In this document: positions 8,498-16,817 of the stretch, piece after piece | Position numbering within the stretch: the first letter of the stretch is position 1 | How the letters are laid out: every line of letters begins with the position of its first letter | NCBI GenBank assembly: GCA_013824715.1 | Contig: PNOH01000027.1 | Span: 1 to 64,000, forward strand | Origin: Odoribacter sp. | GTDB lineage: Bacteria; Bacteroidota; Bacteroidia; Bacteroidales; Prolixibacteraceae | Reading direction: 5' to 3' | Length of the DNA stretch: 64,000 nucleotides | Translations under genes and position numbers: made by a program | Notes under the pieces: model-generated | What the model was told of the DNA's origin: nothing | The model's database searches: none | The model's input: the letters and a program-made list of their open reading frames with translations, nothing else

Positions 8498-9220
8498 CTA
8501 ATTTCGGTCAACGACTTTTCCCGTACCTGATATACTGGTATGAACGACCGGATAATTGATGTAATTGACCTTTCCGCTTCCTGAAATGCGTGCGTCAATG
8601 ATTTCGCTTACATTGACATACATATCGCCTGATCCTGAAATAATGGCCTGACAAATATTTTGTTCCAGGTCGTACGATTTGATTTTGCCGGAACCACTGA
8701 TTACAAATTCGCTTTCAAATGCATCACCTTCAATGTAAATGGTTCCTGAACCCGAAACATTGGCTTTAATTTTATCTGCGCTGATTTGTGTGTCAATATC
8801 ACCTGATCCGGATAAAGTCATCCTGAAATCGTCGCTCGAAAAGCTTCCTGTTTCAATCAAACCTGATCCGCTTAAAGTTATACCGTTAAGAACTGGTGTG
8901 GTGATGTAAATTTCAATCGGGTCATGGTCGCGTAACGAGTACAGTCCCTGAGTCCTGATTTTAAGTGTGTTCCCGACTACATCCGTTTCGATATATGGCA
9001 ACAGGTTTGTTTCTGCAGTAACTTCTACTGAATATTTGCTGCCCGGCAAAACGGTAACCAAAAAATCGCCGCTTGATGAGATTTGATCGAACCCGGAGGC
9101 TGACCTGGATTCTGTTCTTGAAATTCCGTTGCCTTCGATAAAGATGTCCTCGATGCAGGAATTTAATCCGAATAGGATGAGGCCTAACGAAAAGAGATAG
9201 AAAATTTTAGTTGTTTTCAT
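8498..9220 (-). CDS. GIN-domain (DUF2807) lipoprotein with SGSG beta-helix repeats
   Basis: A 240-residue protein with a lipoprotein signal, LNSC, giving lipidated Cys22. The head GIN domain (DUF2807, annotated as putative auto-transporter adhesin) covers about residues 40-235. The motif SGSG recurs at 117, 137, 156, 175, 195 and 213, with SGTG at 231, every 18-20 residues, which is the rung period of a right-handed beta-helix. It is probably anchored on the periplasmic or outer face of the envelope. It follows the module A operon after a 366-bp gap and precedes a small barrel protein. Function in the family is not established. Confidence 0.82.
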   Translation of the reverse strand: MKTTKIFYLFSLGLILFGLNSCIEDIFIEGNGISRTESRSASGFDQISSSGDFLVTVLPGSKYSVEVTAETNLLPYIETDVVGNTLKIRTQGLYSLRDHDPIEIYITTPVLNGITLSGSGLIETGSFSSDDFRMTLSGSGDIDTQISADKIKANVSGSGTIYIEGDAFESEFVISGSGKIKSYDLEQNICQAIISGSGDMYVNVSEIIDARISGSGKVNYINYPVVHTSISGTGKVVDRN

Positions 9221-9586
9221 GGCTTTGAGATTTTTGTTCTTTAATGGTTGTTTTCTGTTCTTATTTTCTGAATTGTATTCTGCTTCTATTGACAGTATTT
9301 TTTTTTAACGGTTGCAAACTGGTTAATTTTTTTTTGAGCAATTAAACTAAGTTTCCCTGTGCGAAAATGTAATAATGAAAATTGTCCGGAAAATTGTTTT
9401 TTTTCAATAAGCCATTTCATCCCGTGAACAGCGACAAGGAAGCTGCGAATGTCTATTTTGCCGTATCAACGCCAAATTGACTGACTAGTTACCCTATCCC
9501 GAGACCACGGGATCAGGGTCTCATTAATCCTTGGATGCTGAAACAAGTTCAGCATGACGTTGCGTCAAAAGTTTGTTGACATGAAG
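9221..9586. repeat. 366-bp gene-free gap with two hairpins
   Basis: No gene is seen. The half next to the lipoprotein gene is AT-rich with poly-T runs. At 9492-9518 CCCTATCCCG pairs with CGGGATCAGGG, and GAGACC/GGTCTC overlaps it as an alternative stem. At 9536-9554 TGCTGAAACAAGTTCAGCA is a near-perfect palindrome of a kind scattered through many Bacteroidota genomes. Either could end transcription of module A, but neither has a good T-run. Confidence 0.55.
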
Positions 9587-10693
9587 CTAGTAGGAGAGCA
9601 CATTTGTTTCTCCGCCAACTGCATTGATAATCAACTGATCTTCTTTCATCTTTTTCCCAAAATAGCCAGAGTGGCGCACTTTGTTTTCTTTTGAATCGAG
9701 CACTTCCATGTCTTCCACTTTGAGCTCGCGGCCTAACTTCAGGTCAGTTTTCGATTCGGTTATCTGGAAGTTAAACTTAGCTTCTGGATTAAAATACAGG
9801 CTCAGGTCGGCTGATCTCGATTCGACGTAGATGTTGTTGAAATCGGCATGTATTTTTTCCATGTCGAGACTGCCATAACTCAGGCGTATATTAGCTTTGT
9901 TTTTAAATTCAGATACCGTAAAGTGGCTAAAATTTCCATAGGCATCCAGCTTGTCGGCAATCCGGATACGGTATTTGTCCCTGCGCGAATCAATACTCAG
10001 GTCGTTGGAATTTAAAATTTCGATGGTTGATGATTTGGTTTCGAGCCTGAGTGTTCCCGAATTCCGAATATTAATGTCGCTGTAGTTGCTTATGATTCGT
10101 GCGTTTGGCATATTGTTGATACTTGCGCCGGCAAAACTTAAGTTAAGATTGGCCCTTTTCGGGAGATCGCCGCATTTTAGTTTTCCATTACTCAAATTGA
10201 TTTCTGTTTCGCCATCATAATCGCCCATGATGATATCTCCGAATTTATTCTCCAGCCGCAGTTCACGGTTTTCGGGCATCCATACAATCAGGTCAATCCG
10301 GATGCTGCCGTTGGTTTGAAGAATCGTTTCCTTAAATTTCAGAAACTCGCTTTCGATCTGGCTCCGGTTTTTATCAACCATGGTTTTCACGATCAGGTAA
10401 TGCTGACTATTACTGAAATCAAAATCCAGGTTGTCCAATGTTTTCGCAAGCTTAATGGGCTTTTTCTCGTTGATTTCCATTTTGAAAAAAATCACTACCG
10501 AATCCTTTTTCCAGTTATTCAGCTCAATTCGTCCGTATTTATTGGTAATGTCGATACGGGTTTCGGGCTGAATTTTGAAACGCCTGACAAACTCCCGGGT
10601 TTCGGTAAACTGCGCGTTAGCAATAAAGCAGTTCAGTAGAAATGCCCCAATAATTAAAAACCTTCCACCTGTTTTGTAAAATTTAATCTTCAT
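9587..10693 (-). CDS. Secreted adhesin-like beta-helix protein, module A
   Basis: A 368-residue exported protein with a signal peptide to about residue 27. The body is made of repeated short beta-strands such as ITNKYGRIELNNW, LENKFGDIIMGDY and IRLSYGSLDMEK, resembling DUF4097-type putative adhesins that fold as beta-helices. Function is unknown; location is likely periplasm or outer-membrane surface. It begins 10 bases after the anti-sigma-like gene, so the three genes sigma, anti-sigma and this one form an operon. It is clearly related in layout and motifs to the protein at 55993-57030, the last gene of module B. Confidence 0.7.
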   Translation of the reverse strand: MKIKFYKTGGRFLIIGAFLLNCFIANAQFTETREFVRRFKIQPETRIDITNKYGRIELNNWKKDSVVIFFKMEINEKKPIKLAKTLDNLDFDFSNSQHYLIVKTMVDKNRSQIESEFLKFKETILQTNGSIRIDLIVWMPENRELRLENKFGDIIMGDYDGETEINLSNGKLKCGDLPKRANLNLSFAGASINNMPNARIISNYSDINIRNSGTLRLETKSSTIEILNSNDLSIDSRRDKYRIRIADKLDAYGNFSHFTVSEFKNKANIRLSYGSLDMEKIHADFNNIYVESRSADLSLYFNPEAKFNFQITESKTDLKLGRELKVEDMEVLDSKENKVRHSGYFGKKMKEDQLIINAVGGETNVLSY

Positions 10694-10703
10694 AACCTTT
10701 TGG

Positions 10704-11219
10704 TTAGCAATTTATTTGTTCTAAAACATCGTCAACCAGTTTCATCCGGTTGCGGTTGTTGTCAATCATGGCTTCAATCACTTCTTTATTCGAAATATTC
10801 TCTTTCAGGTCTTTTTTCAATGAAATGTACATGGTTTCAAGTTCGTTCAAATCACCTTCAATTTCACCTTTCAATTCAGGATAAATCTTGTAGCATTTTT
10901 GTATTTCAATCAGTTTTCCTGAAACTTCCTGGGCATAAAATGCCTCGGCTTCCATCAATTCCTGAACTTCAGGATCGAGCTGAACAGCTTTACCCATTTG
11001 CCTTTGATCAGCGAATTTTACCTCGTAAATAATGGTTGGCACGAGCACAAGAATAGCTGCCACAACGGCTACCTTCATCCAATTGAGTTTTCTGATCTTC
11101 AGTTTGGGCTGTTCGTTTAACTGATTGCTGATAGCTTCCCATATTTTATCCGAAGGTTCCATCCGGTCAAATTCGTGCCTGTTTTCATTTACAAACGATT
11201 CCAATCTGTCTGGTTTCAT
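10704..11219 (-). CDS. Membrane anti-sigma-like protein, module A
   Basis: A 171-residue protein with about 45 cytoplasmic residues, one membrane helix (about 48-65) and a helical extracytoplasmic part of about 105 residues. The layout is that of a single-pass anti-sigma factor, although no zinc-binding HxxxCxxC motif is present. The start overlaps the stop of the ECF sigma gene by 4 bases, the classic arrangement of sigma/anti-sigma pairs. The C-terminal block ELETMYISLKKDLKEN resembles EFDQMYRKLQEDLKAN of the module B homologue. Anti-sigma activity is inferred from context, not shown. Confidence 0.7.
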   Translation of the reverse strand: MKPDRLESFVNENRHEFDRMEPSDKIWEAISNQLNEQPKLKIRKLNWMKVAVVAAILVLVPTIIYEVKFADQRQMGKAVQLDPEVQELMEAEAFYAQEVSGKLIEIQKCYKIYPELKGEIEGDLNELETMYISLKKDLKENISNKEVIEAMIDNNRNRMKLVDDVLEQINC

Positions 11220-11794
11220 ATCGCTCTTGATTTTGTTTGTTTCATTAGGTCATAAACTCTGCGTTTGGCGCGCATATACTGTGTTTTGGATGTTGATTCG
11301 GTGATGTTCAGAATTTGTGAAATTTCACCGTGATCGTATCCTTCGAGCAGGTAAAGCGAGAAAACGATCCGTCCTCCTTCAGGCAACTGGTTCATGGCTT
11401 CGATAATGTTTTCGGTGGTGAACAAAGCTTCTTCAGGTTCTTCCTCAACAGTGTCGAAGCGGTGCATTTCATCAAAATATTTCAAATCGAGTTTCCGTTT
11501 GTTCAGTGCATTAATGCAGGTATGTATCACAATAGTTTTCAGCCATGTTCCGAAACTTGATTCATGTCTGAAAGTTTCCAACTTCTGGAAAGCCTGAACA
11601 AGGGCCTCCTGCAGCATATCTTCAGCATCCTCGCGGTTGTTCATCATGCGGAAGCACACGTTAAACATCGCCCTGGAATACAACTGGTAAAGCTGGTAGC
11701 GGGCTTTGTTGCTGCCTTTGATGCTATCCGCTATCAAATCCTGATGTATGAATGCTGTCTGACTCAAATCTTTTGTTTTCGTATATAGTGACAA
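11216..11794 (-). CDS. ECF RNA polymerase sigma factor, module A
   Basis: A sigma-70 family ECF factor of about 192 residues. Region 2 includes NNREDAEDMLQEALVQAFQ and FGTWLKTIVIHTCINALNKRK; region 4 includes LLEGYDHGEISQILNIT and SKTQYMRAKRRV for -35 recognition. The N-terminus has no ATG: the frame opens with TTG at 11794, with further TTG codons at 11767 and 11737, so the true start is uncertain. It heads an operon with the anti-sigma-like and adhesin-like genes. A close paralogue lies at 57584-58138. Confidence 0.88.
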   Translation of the reverse strand: MSLYTKTKDLSQTAFIHQDLIADSIKGSNKARYQLYQLYSRAMFNVCFRMMNNREDAEDMLQEALVQAFQKLETFRHESSFGTWLKTIVIHTCINALNKRKLDLKYFDEMHRFDTVEEEPEEALFTTENIIEAMNQLPEGGRIVFSLYLLEGYDHGEISQILNITESTSKTQYMRAKRRVYDLMKQTKSRAI

Positions 11795-11827
11795 CTGTTT
11801 TTATTCAGGGTTGCAAGTGAATAAATA

Positions 11828-12490
11828 TTATTTTTCGTTGGGTTTAATAAAATCGACTCCAAAACCCAAAATAAGATGAAATGCCAGATTGTAAACATCC
11901 GCATGGCCTTGTGCTATTTTTATGTTCGAATAAGCAAAGGTGGTTTTGGCTTCCGGATTAAGGTAGAACCGACCACCCAACCGAATGGGTCTGCTAATGG
12001 CCAGATTAAATACAGGGCCTGTTAAATAATATCCCGTATCCCAGTCATCTGTGGAATTTCCAAATTCTTTTCCCCGGATGATTGATTCAGGGTGAGCCAG
12101 AACAACTCCTGCACCTGCCCGGTATCGAAATGTTTTTTTATCGAAACCACGGTTCACCATGATCATATTAAACCCATGCGAAATGTTGAATTTCTGAACT
12201 TCCGGAGTAGTATTGTCCAAATACAGTTTGTGGTGGATAAGTTCCATTTCCCATAATCGGGCATTTTGCCAGCGCCCGAAACGTAAATCCCAATAAACCG
12301 GCAACGTCAGAGCTTCTGTGTTGTAACGGGCAGTTAGTTTAATATCCGGAAAACCTTGTTGTTTGATAGATAAAGACATGGGCAGATTGTACACCTGTCC
12401 GCCATGCATTTCGAAAGTCCAGCGCGATTGAGCACGCCCTGCCATGAAATAAATGCTTAAAATGAATACTATGAAAATTGATTTCGCCAT
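11828..12490 (-). CDS. Predicted outer-membrane beta-barrel protein, unknown
   Basis: A 220-residue protein with a signal peptide (to GRAQS, about residue 22). The mature part alternates hydrophobic and polar residues with many aromatic and Gly positions and ends in a strand LGFGVDF, fitting a small outer-membrane barrel. The block NISHGFNMIMVNRG suggests possible kinship with small lipid-modifying barrels, but I cannot support a family. A TATTTTTG -7 element at 12496-12503 lies only a few bases ahead of the ATG. It is 33 bases upstream of the module A sigma gene on the same strand, so the two may be cotranscribed. Confidence 0.6.
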   Translation of the reverse strand: MAKSIFIVFILSIYFMAGRAQSRWTFEMHGGQVYNLPMSLSIKQQGFPDIKLTARYNTEALTLPVYWDLRFGRWQNARLWEMELIHHKLYLDNTTPEVQKFNISHGFNMIMVNRGFDKKTFRYRAGAGVVLAHPESIIRGKEFGNSTDDWDTGYYLTGPVFNLAISRPIRLGGRFYLNPEAKTTFAYSNIKIAQGHADVYNLAFHLILGFGVDFIKPNEK

Positions 12491-12550
12491 AGATTCAAAA
12501 ATAAGTATATCTCATTAATATTTTGCAGACTGAAGAAATCTTTATATTAC

Positions 12551-12643
12551 TTCCGTTCGCTAAAGCGGAACGGCAAAGGATAAATTGCTGCATTTCATTT
12601 CTGAGCCTATCCTTTACCGTTTGCCTTCAGGCAACGGACATGA
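12551..12643. repeat. Inverted pair of REP-like palindromic elements
   Basis: Two copies of an interspersed element face each other in the 226-bp gap before the ABC genes. The first (12551-12583, minus orientation) reads on its own strand TTATCCTTTGCCGTTCCGC; the second (12608-12643, plus) reads TATCCTTTACCGTTTGCC. Each ends in an inverted arm that makes a hairpin (for example CCGTTTGCC-TTCA-GGCAACGG). Other copies are at 17602-17634 and 25053-25084. Confidence 0.7.
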
Positions 12644-12716
12644 GTTATCTTTTTTTTGACTTCGAAGTCACCCCGTCAGTAATTTGCTCGTCACTCTTTC
12701 AGTAAAAACATACCTT

Positions 12717-14480
12717 TTAACTTTCTCTCTTCCCGTGTAACAGCAAGTTTACCGCATCGGCAAGCGAACCTGCCGGAATAACTTCCCCGGAGTTTACAAA
12801 GAAGATTTCATCCGCATTTTCAATGGTATTCAGCCGGTGGGCGATGATGACCCGGGTAGTGGTTGTCGGTAATTTTTGTAGAATACTTTCAAGCAATTGT
12901 TCGGTAATGGTGTCAATGTTGGCGGTTGCTTCGTCGAGAATGAGCAGTTCAGGTTTGCGAAGTACCGAACGCATAAAGGCAATCAACTGTTTTTGTCCCA
13001 GGCTGATGCCATCGCCAGTCGTCTGAACTTTTGAATCCAGTCCTGAATCGAAACGACTGAGCAGACTTTCAAGTCCCGATTCTTTGATTACCTCAACCAA
13101 ATCGTCGTTCGACAGGTTTTTGTATTCCGGATTTCCGTAGAGAATATTGTCGCGAACTGTTCCGGAAAACAGAAATGGTTCCTGAAGGATAAACCCGATT
13201 TTACCGGTTCGTTCTTCGGGTTGAAAGGTACGGATATCCTTTCCCTCAAGCAATATCTGACCTTTTGTGGCATCGTACAATCGCGCTATTAGCGAGGCAG
13301 TGGTAGTTTTTCCACCACCGGTTGGACCAACAAAAGCATATGTTTTTCCGCGTTCCAGATCAAAACTGACGTGATGCAGAACTTCTTTCCCGTTGGGATA
13401 AGTAAATGAAACATCGCGGAAAGAAAGATATGAAGGAGAGGATTCAACAGTTGTATCTTCAATGACTTCGAGGTTGGTGTCGAGCGAAAGAATTTGTGAA
13501 ATCCGGTCCCATCCGGCCATCGCGGTTTGAAAACTTGCCCATAATCCGGCCAACTGTCTCAGCGGATGATAAAAATTATTCACGTAAGCCAGGAATCCGA
13601 TGAGCAAACCAATAGTGAATTGTCCGGCAGTAATCAGGTAAATACCAAAAGCCAGCACAATTAACTGACCCACATTGGCTGAAAGTCCATAAACCGGCGT
13701 AAAAATATTGTTGGCTAACCCGGCGCTTACTGCAGTTGAATAATTCGTTTGATTGGCTTCATCAAAACGTTTTCGGAAGTAATCTCGCCGGTTAAAAGCA
13801 ACAATCACCTTGAAATTGTTCAGGCTTTCCTGAATTTCGGCGCTCAATCCACCTGTACTTTTTAAGTTTTCGGCATTCTTCTTTTTCACACAGGGCGAAA
13901 TTGCTTTGGTAAAAATCCAGATAACCAGGGCAGGTAAAAGGGCTGCAGATCCCAATTCGGGATTAATGCTCAACAGAAAAATACCGGCTCCCACCATGGT
14001 AAAGATGCTGCCAATAAAATTCATAAGCGATTGAGAGAAGAACAGGTTTAACTTGTCGGTATCGTTGTTGATCCGCGAAATAAGATCGCCCGCTTTGTTT
14101 TGATTAAAAAAGTCAACCGGCAGTTCCTGCAACTTATTGAACACTGCATTCCTTAAACTAAAAAGCATCCGTTGCCCGACACCGCCCATGATTTTTATTT
14201 GCAGGTAATTGGTAATAAATGCCGTAAGATAAATTCCCAGCAAAATAGACGAGAAAATAATTACGCCATGATATTGTTTTGACTGAATATAGGAATCAAT
14301 CGTATGCCCAATCAGGAATGGTCCAATCAGGCTCAGGCCGGAATTGATAAAAATGATAATCATGGCAAGAATGATCGTTCGTTTTTCTTCCTGAATTAAA
14401 CCGAGCAATCGTTTAAGGGCAGATATGGTTGATTTTTTCTGCTCCTTAGCACCAGTTATATCGTTGAGATTATAGTTCAT
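12717..14480 (-). CDS. ABC exporter half-transporter, catalytic (consensus Walker B) subunit
   Basis: A 587-residue type IV ABC exporter half: six-helix membrane domain (about 35-310) and nucleotide-binding domain (about 350-580). Walker A GPTGGGKT is at 385-392, Q-loop Gln433, Walker B LLILDEA at 512-518 with the catalytic Glu intact, and switch His548. The signature motif is unusual, SLGQK in place of LSGGQ (493-497). It starts inside the last codons of the upstream ABC gene (11-base overlap), so both subunits are coupled and should form a heterodimer with one degenerate ATP site. The substrate (drug, lipid or peptide) is unknown. Confidence 0.93.
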   Translation of the reverse strand: MNYNLNDITGAKEQKKSTISALKRLLGLIQEEKRTIILAMIIIFINSGLSLIGPFLIGHTIDSYIQSKQYHGVIIFSSILLGIYLTAFITNYLQIKIMGGVGQRMLFSLRNAVFNKLQELPVDFFNQNKAGDLISRINNDTDKLNLFFSQSLMNFIGSIFTMVGAGIFLLSINPELGSAALLPALVIWIFTKAISPCVKKKNAENLKSTGGLSAEIQESLNNFKVIVAFNRRDYFRKRFDEANQTNYSTAVSAGLANNIFTPVYGLSANVGQLIVLAFGIYLITAGQFTIGLLIGFLAYVNNFYHPLRQLAGLWASFQTAMAGWDRISQILSLDTNLEVIEDTTVESSPSYLSFRDVSFTYPNGKEVLHHVSFDLERGKTYAFVGPTGGGKTTTASLIARLYDATKGQILLEGKDIRTFQPEERTGKIGFILQEPFLFSGTVRDNILYGNPEYKNLSNDDLVEVIKESGLESLLSRFDSGLDSKVQTTGDGISLGQKQLIAFMRSVLRKPELLILDEATANIDTITEQLLESILQKLPTTTTRVIIAHRLNTIENADEIFFVNSGEVIPAGSLADAVNLLLHGKRES

Positions 14481-16218
14481 AGTGGCTGGTGCTTCGTTGC
14501 GAATTGGAGATTTGAACGTATTCCATGCAGGTTTCCATTAACTCTTTATGCGTCCCACTGGCAATTATTTCGCCTTCCATTAAAAGTATGATCTGCTCAA
14601 AATGTTTGACCGAAGCTATCTTTTGTGTGATCGAAACCAGAGTTAATTCAGGATAATTGATGGACAGGTTGGCCTGTATTTTTTTCTCGGTTGTGCGATC
14701 AACGCGTGAAGTAAAATCATCGAGCAACAGAATTCCTGGATTTATTGCGAGCGCCCGTGCCAGCATGATCCGTTGCTTTTGTCCACCTGAAAGGCTTGTT
14801 CCCCGTTCAGAAACAATCGTGTCGAGTTTCTCCGGAAGAGCATCAATAAAGTCTTTCAGTTCGGCTGTGGCAATAGCTTTTTCTAGCGATTCGTCAGTAA
14901 CCTTATCGCTGAATGCAATGTTTTCGCGAAGGCTCATGTTAAAAATAACACTGTCCTGAAGTACAAATCCAATCTGGCTGCGGAAGGATTCCTTGTCGTA
15001 ACTTTCAATGCTGTGGCCGTCGAACTCAATGGTGCCTGAATCCGGTTTAACGAGATCAGTCAAAAGGTTAAGCAACTGGCTTTTCCCGGCAGCGGTGGGA
15101 CCTATGATGGCTACCTGTGTTCCACCTTTTACTGAAAGCGAAATATCTTTCAGGATGGGTTTTTCGTCATAAGAAAGTGAAATATTCCGGAGTTCGATAT
15201 TTCCATGAAGTGATGCTTTTAAAGAACCGGTTTCAGGAGATTCAGGAGCTTCCAAAACATGATTGATACGTGCGTATGAGGCCGATGCCTGCGCCATAAT
15301 GTTGCTCATAAATCCAATCATGATAATCGGAAAAATAAGCATAGCCAGATAACTGTTGAATGCCGCGAAATCGCCCAGCGACATGTTTCCGGTAATTACA
15401 AAATGTCCTCCAAGCATCAGGATGGTCAGCATTGCCAGGTTAGCCGTGAAAGTGATGATTGGGATCAGCGTCGCGAACAGCCGGAGTATTGCTAACCCGA
15501 CAATGCGTGCATCGGTATTGGCTTCCAGGAATTTATGGTATTCGGATTGCTGCGAATTGAGTACTCTAATGATGGCCGAACCCATGATACTTTCGTTAAT
15601 GACCTTATTGAGCCAATCAATAATTTCGCGGCTTCGTTTAAATAGAACCTTCACTTTTCGGATTACCAAATAAAATGCCCCGCCAATAATCGGGATGATG
15701 GTGATAATGGGAATGGCCAGCTTATAGTTGATCATGAGCAGCAACACACAGGTTCCGATAATAATAAAGACTGACGAAAAAATGGTAACCACCGCCATTG
15801 ATACAAACATTTTGATGGAATCGATGTCGGATGTCAGGTTGGTTAGCAGTTTTGACGGGTTCGTCTTCAGGATATAGGAATAGCTTTGCCGCGAGATTTT
15901 GTCGGAAAGGCGGGTACGCAGGTCGCGACCAACTTTCTCAGATGCGAAAGTTTGCACAATACTTTGAAGGTAGGTGAAAAAGAAAATAACCAGCGATGCA
16001 ACCATAAACTCAATCACGACGATTTTGAGAACAAAATGTCCTCCTGTGAAGGAATCTATAGCTCGTGAAATGATTTTAGGCAGCAATAAATTTACGCCAT
16101 TACTAAGCAGGGCAAATATGACCAGGAAGGCAACCATTCCCCGGTAGGGCTTCAATAAACTAAACACACTTGGCTTCCTTTCCTTATTCCCGGCTTTTTT
16201 ACTTTCTGAATTACCCAT
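14470..16218 (-). CDS. ABC exporter half-transporter with degenerate ATP site
   Basis: A 582-residue partner of the preceding ABC subunit with the same domain order. Walker A GPTAAGKS is at 373-380 and the signature LSGGQ at 476-480 is canonical, but the catalytic Glu after Walker B is Asp (LLLDD, Asp501) and the switch His is Gln (SITQK, Gln532). This is the pattern of the non-hydrolysing side of heterodimeric exporters such as TM287/288. Together with the noncanonical signature of the 587-residue subunit, one complete and one degenerate site are predicted. The two genes overlap by 11 bases and form one operon. Confidence 0.93.
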   Translation of the reverse strand: MGNSESKKAGNKERKPSVFSLLKPYRGMVAFLVIFALLSNGVNLLLPKIISRAIDSFTGGHFVLKIVVIEFMVASLVIFFFTYLQSIVQTFASEKVGRDLRTRLSDKISRQSYSYILKTNPSKLLTNLTSDIDSIKMFVSMAVVTIFSSVFIIIGTCVLLLMINYKLAIPIITIIPIIGGAFYLVIRKVKVLFKRSREIIDWLNKVINESIMGSAIIRVLNSQQSEYHKFLEANTDARIVGLAILRLFATLIPIITFTANLAMLTILMLGGHFVITGNMSLGDFAAFNSYLAMLIFPIIMIGFMSNIMAQASASYARINHVLEAPESPETGSLKASLHGNIELRNISLSYDEKPILKDISLSVKGGTQVAIIGPTAAGKSQLLNLLTDLVKPDSGTIEFDGHSIESYDKESFRSQIGFVLQDSVIFNMSLRENIAFSDKVTDESLEKAIATAELKDFIDALPEKLDTIVSERGTSLSGGQKQRIMLARALAINPGILLLDDFTSRVDRTTEKKIQANLSINYPELTLVSITQKIASVKHFEQIILLMEGEIIASGTHKELMETCMEYVQISNSQRSTSHYEL

Positions 16219-16322
16219 TATCCGATTAAACTTGAAATACTAACTACAAAGAAACTGCAAAAGTGTTTAGTATTTATGAAAATTTGTGAACTATATTTTA
16301 CGCAACATTGAAAATCAAAAAA

Positions 16323-16440
16323 ATGCCACCAAGGCACTAAGCCACTAAGTTGCACGAATAAATACTATACTTATAATCTTCGTGTTCGCTTTGTAACTTC
16401 GGGCCCTGGTGGAAAAATTAGCTTTGTAACTGCAATTAAA
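16323..16440. repeat. Low-complexity CACTAAG words upstream of the ABC operon
   Basis: ATGCCACCAAGGCACTAAGCC and following words such as CCACTAAG resemble a type of low-complexity intergenic sequence common in Bacteroidota. It lies between the ABC operon start and the His-rich protein gene. No coding frame is convincing here. Confidence 0.35.
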
Positions 16441-16450
16441 CAGGGTAAAT

Positions 16451-16807
16451 TCAGGATTCTTTCGCTTTTTCATCACTCTCACAATGATGCGCCCATGGCG
16501 GCCTGTGCATGTGGATGTGTTCGCGAAACTGCTCACGCTGTTCAGGAGTCATGTTTTCCCATTTTTCGTGCATGTTTCGTCTGCAATGATGGCCATGTCC
16601 ACGTCCGTGATGCCCGCCAAAACCTCCCAGGATGAGCCGGGAAAGAATCATCAGGCCAACGGTTTGCCAAAAGGTAATTTCAGGCAAATGGAACAGTAGG
16701 GGCATCAGCCAGTTCCACAAATACATCGTGAAGAACCCAAAAGTCACAAAGGCGACGGCAATTAGCGGTATAAATAAATACCATCTTTTTCTGAACATTG
16801 TTTTCAT
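16451..16807 (-). CDS. His-rich two-helix membrane protein, sigma-linked
   Basis: A 118-residue protein with two membrane helices (about 10-30 and 38-62) followed by a strongly His-rich tail: GGHHGRGHGHHCRRNMH near 64-80 and HIHMHRPPWAHHC near the end. The intervening MTPEQREQFREH recalls the LTxxQ-type motif of Spy/CpxP periplasmic metal sensors, though the match is short. I recognise no named family. It lies 10 bases after the ECF sigma gene at 16818 and should be cotranscribed. Metal binding is a reasonable inference from the His/Cys content, and it may gate the sigma factor. Confidence 0.65.
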   Translation of the reverse strand: MKTMFRKRWYLFIPLIAVAFVTFGFFTMYLWNWLMPLLFHLPEITFWQTVGLMILSRLILGGFGGHHGRGHGHHCRRNMHEKWENMTPEQREQFREHIHMHRPPWAHHCESDEKAKES

Positions 16808-16817
16808 TTTCTGTTAT

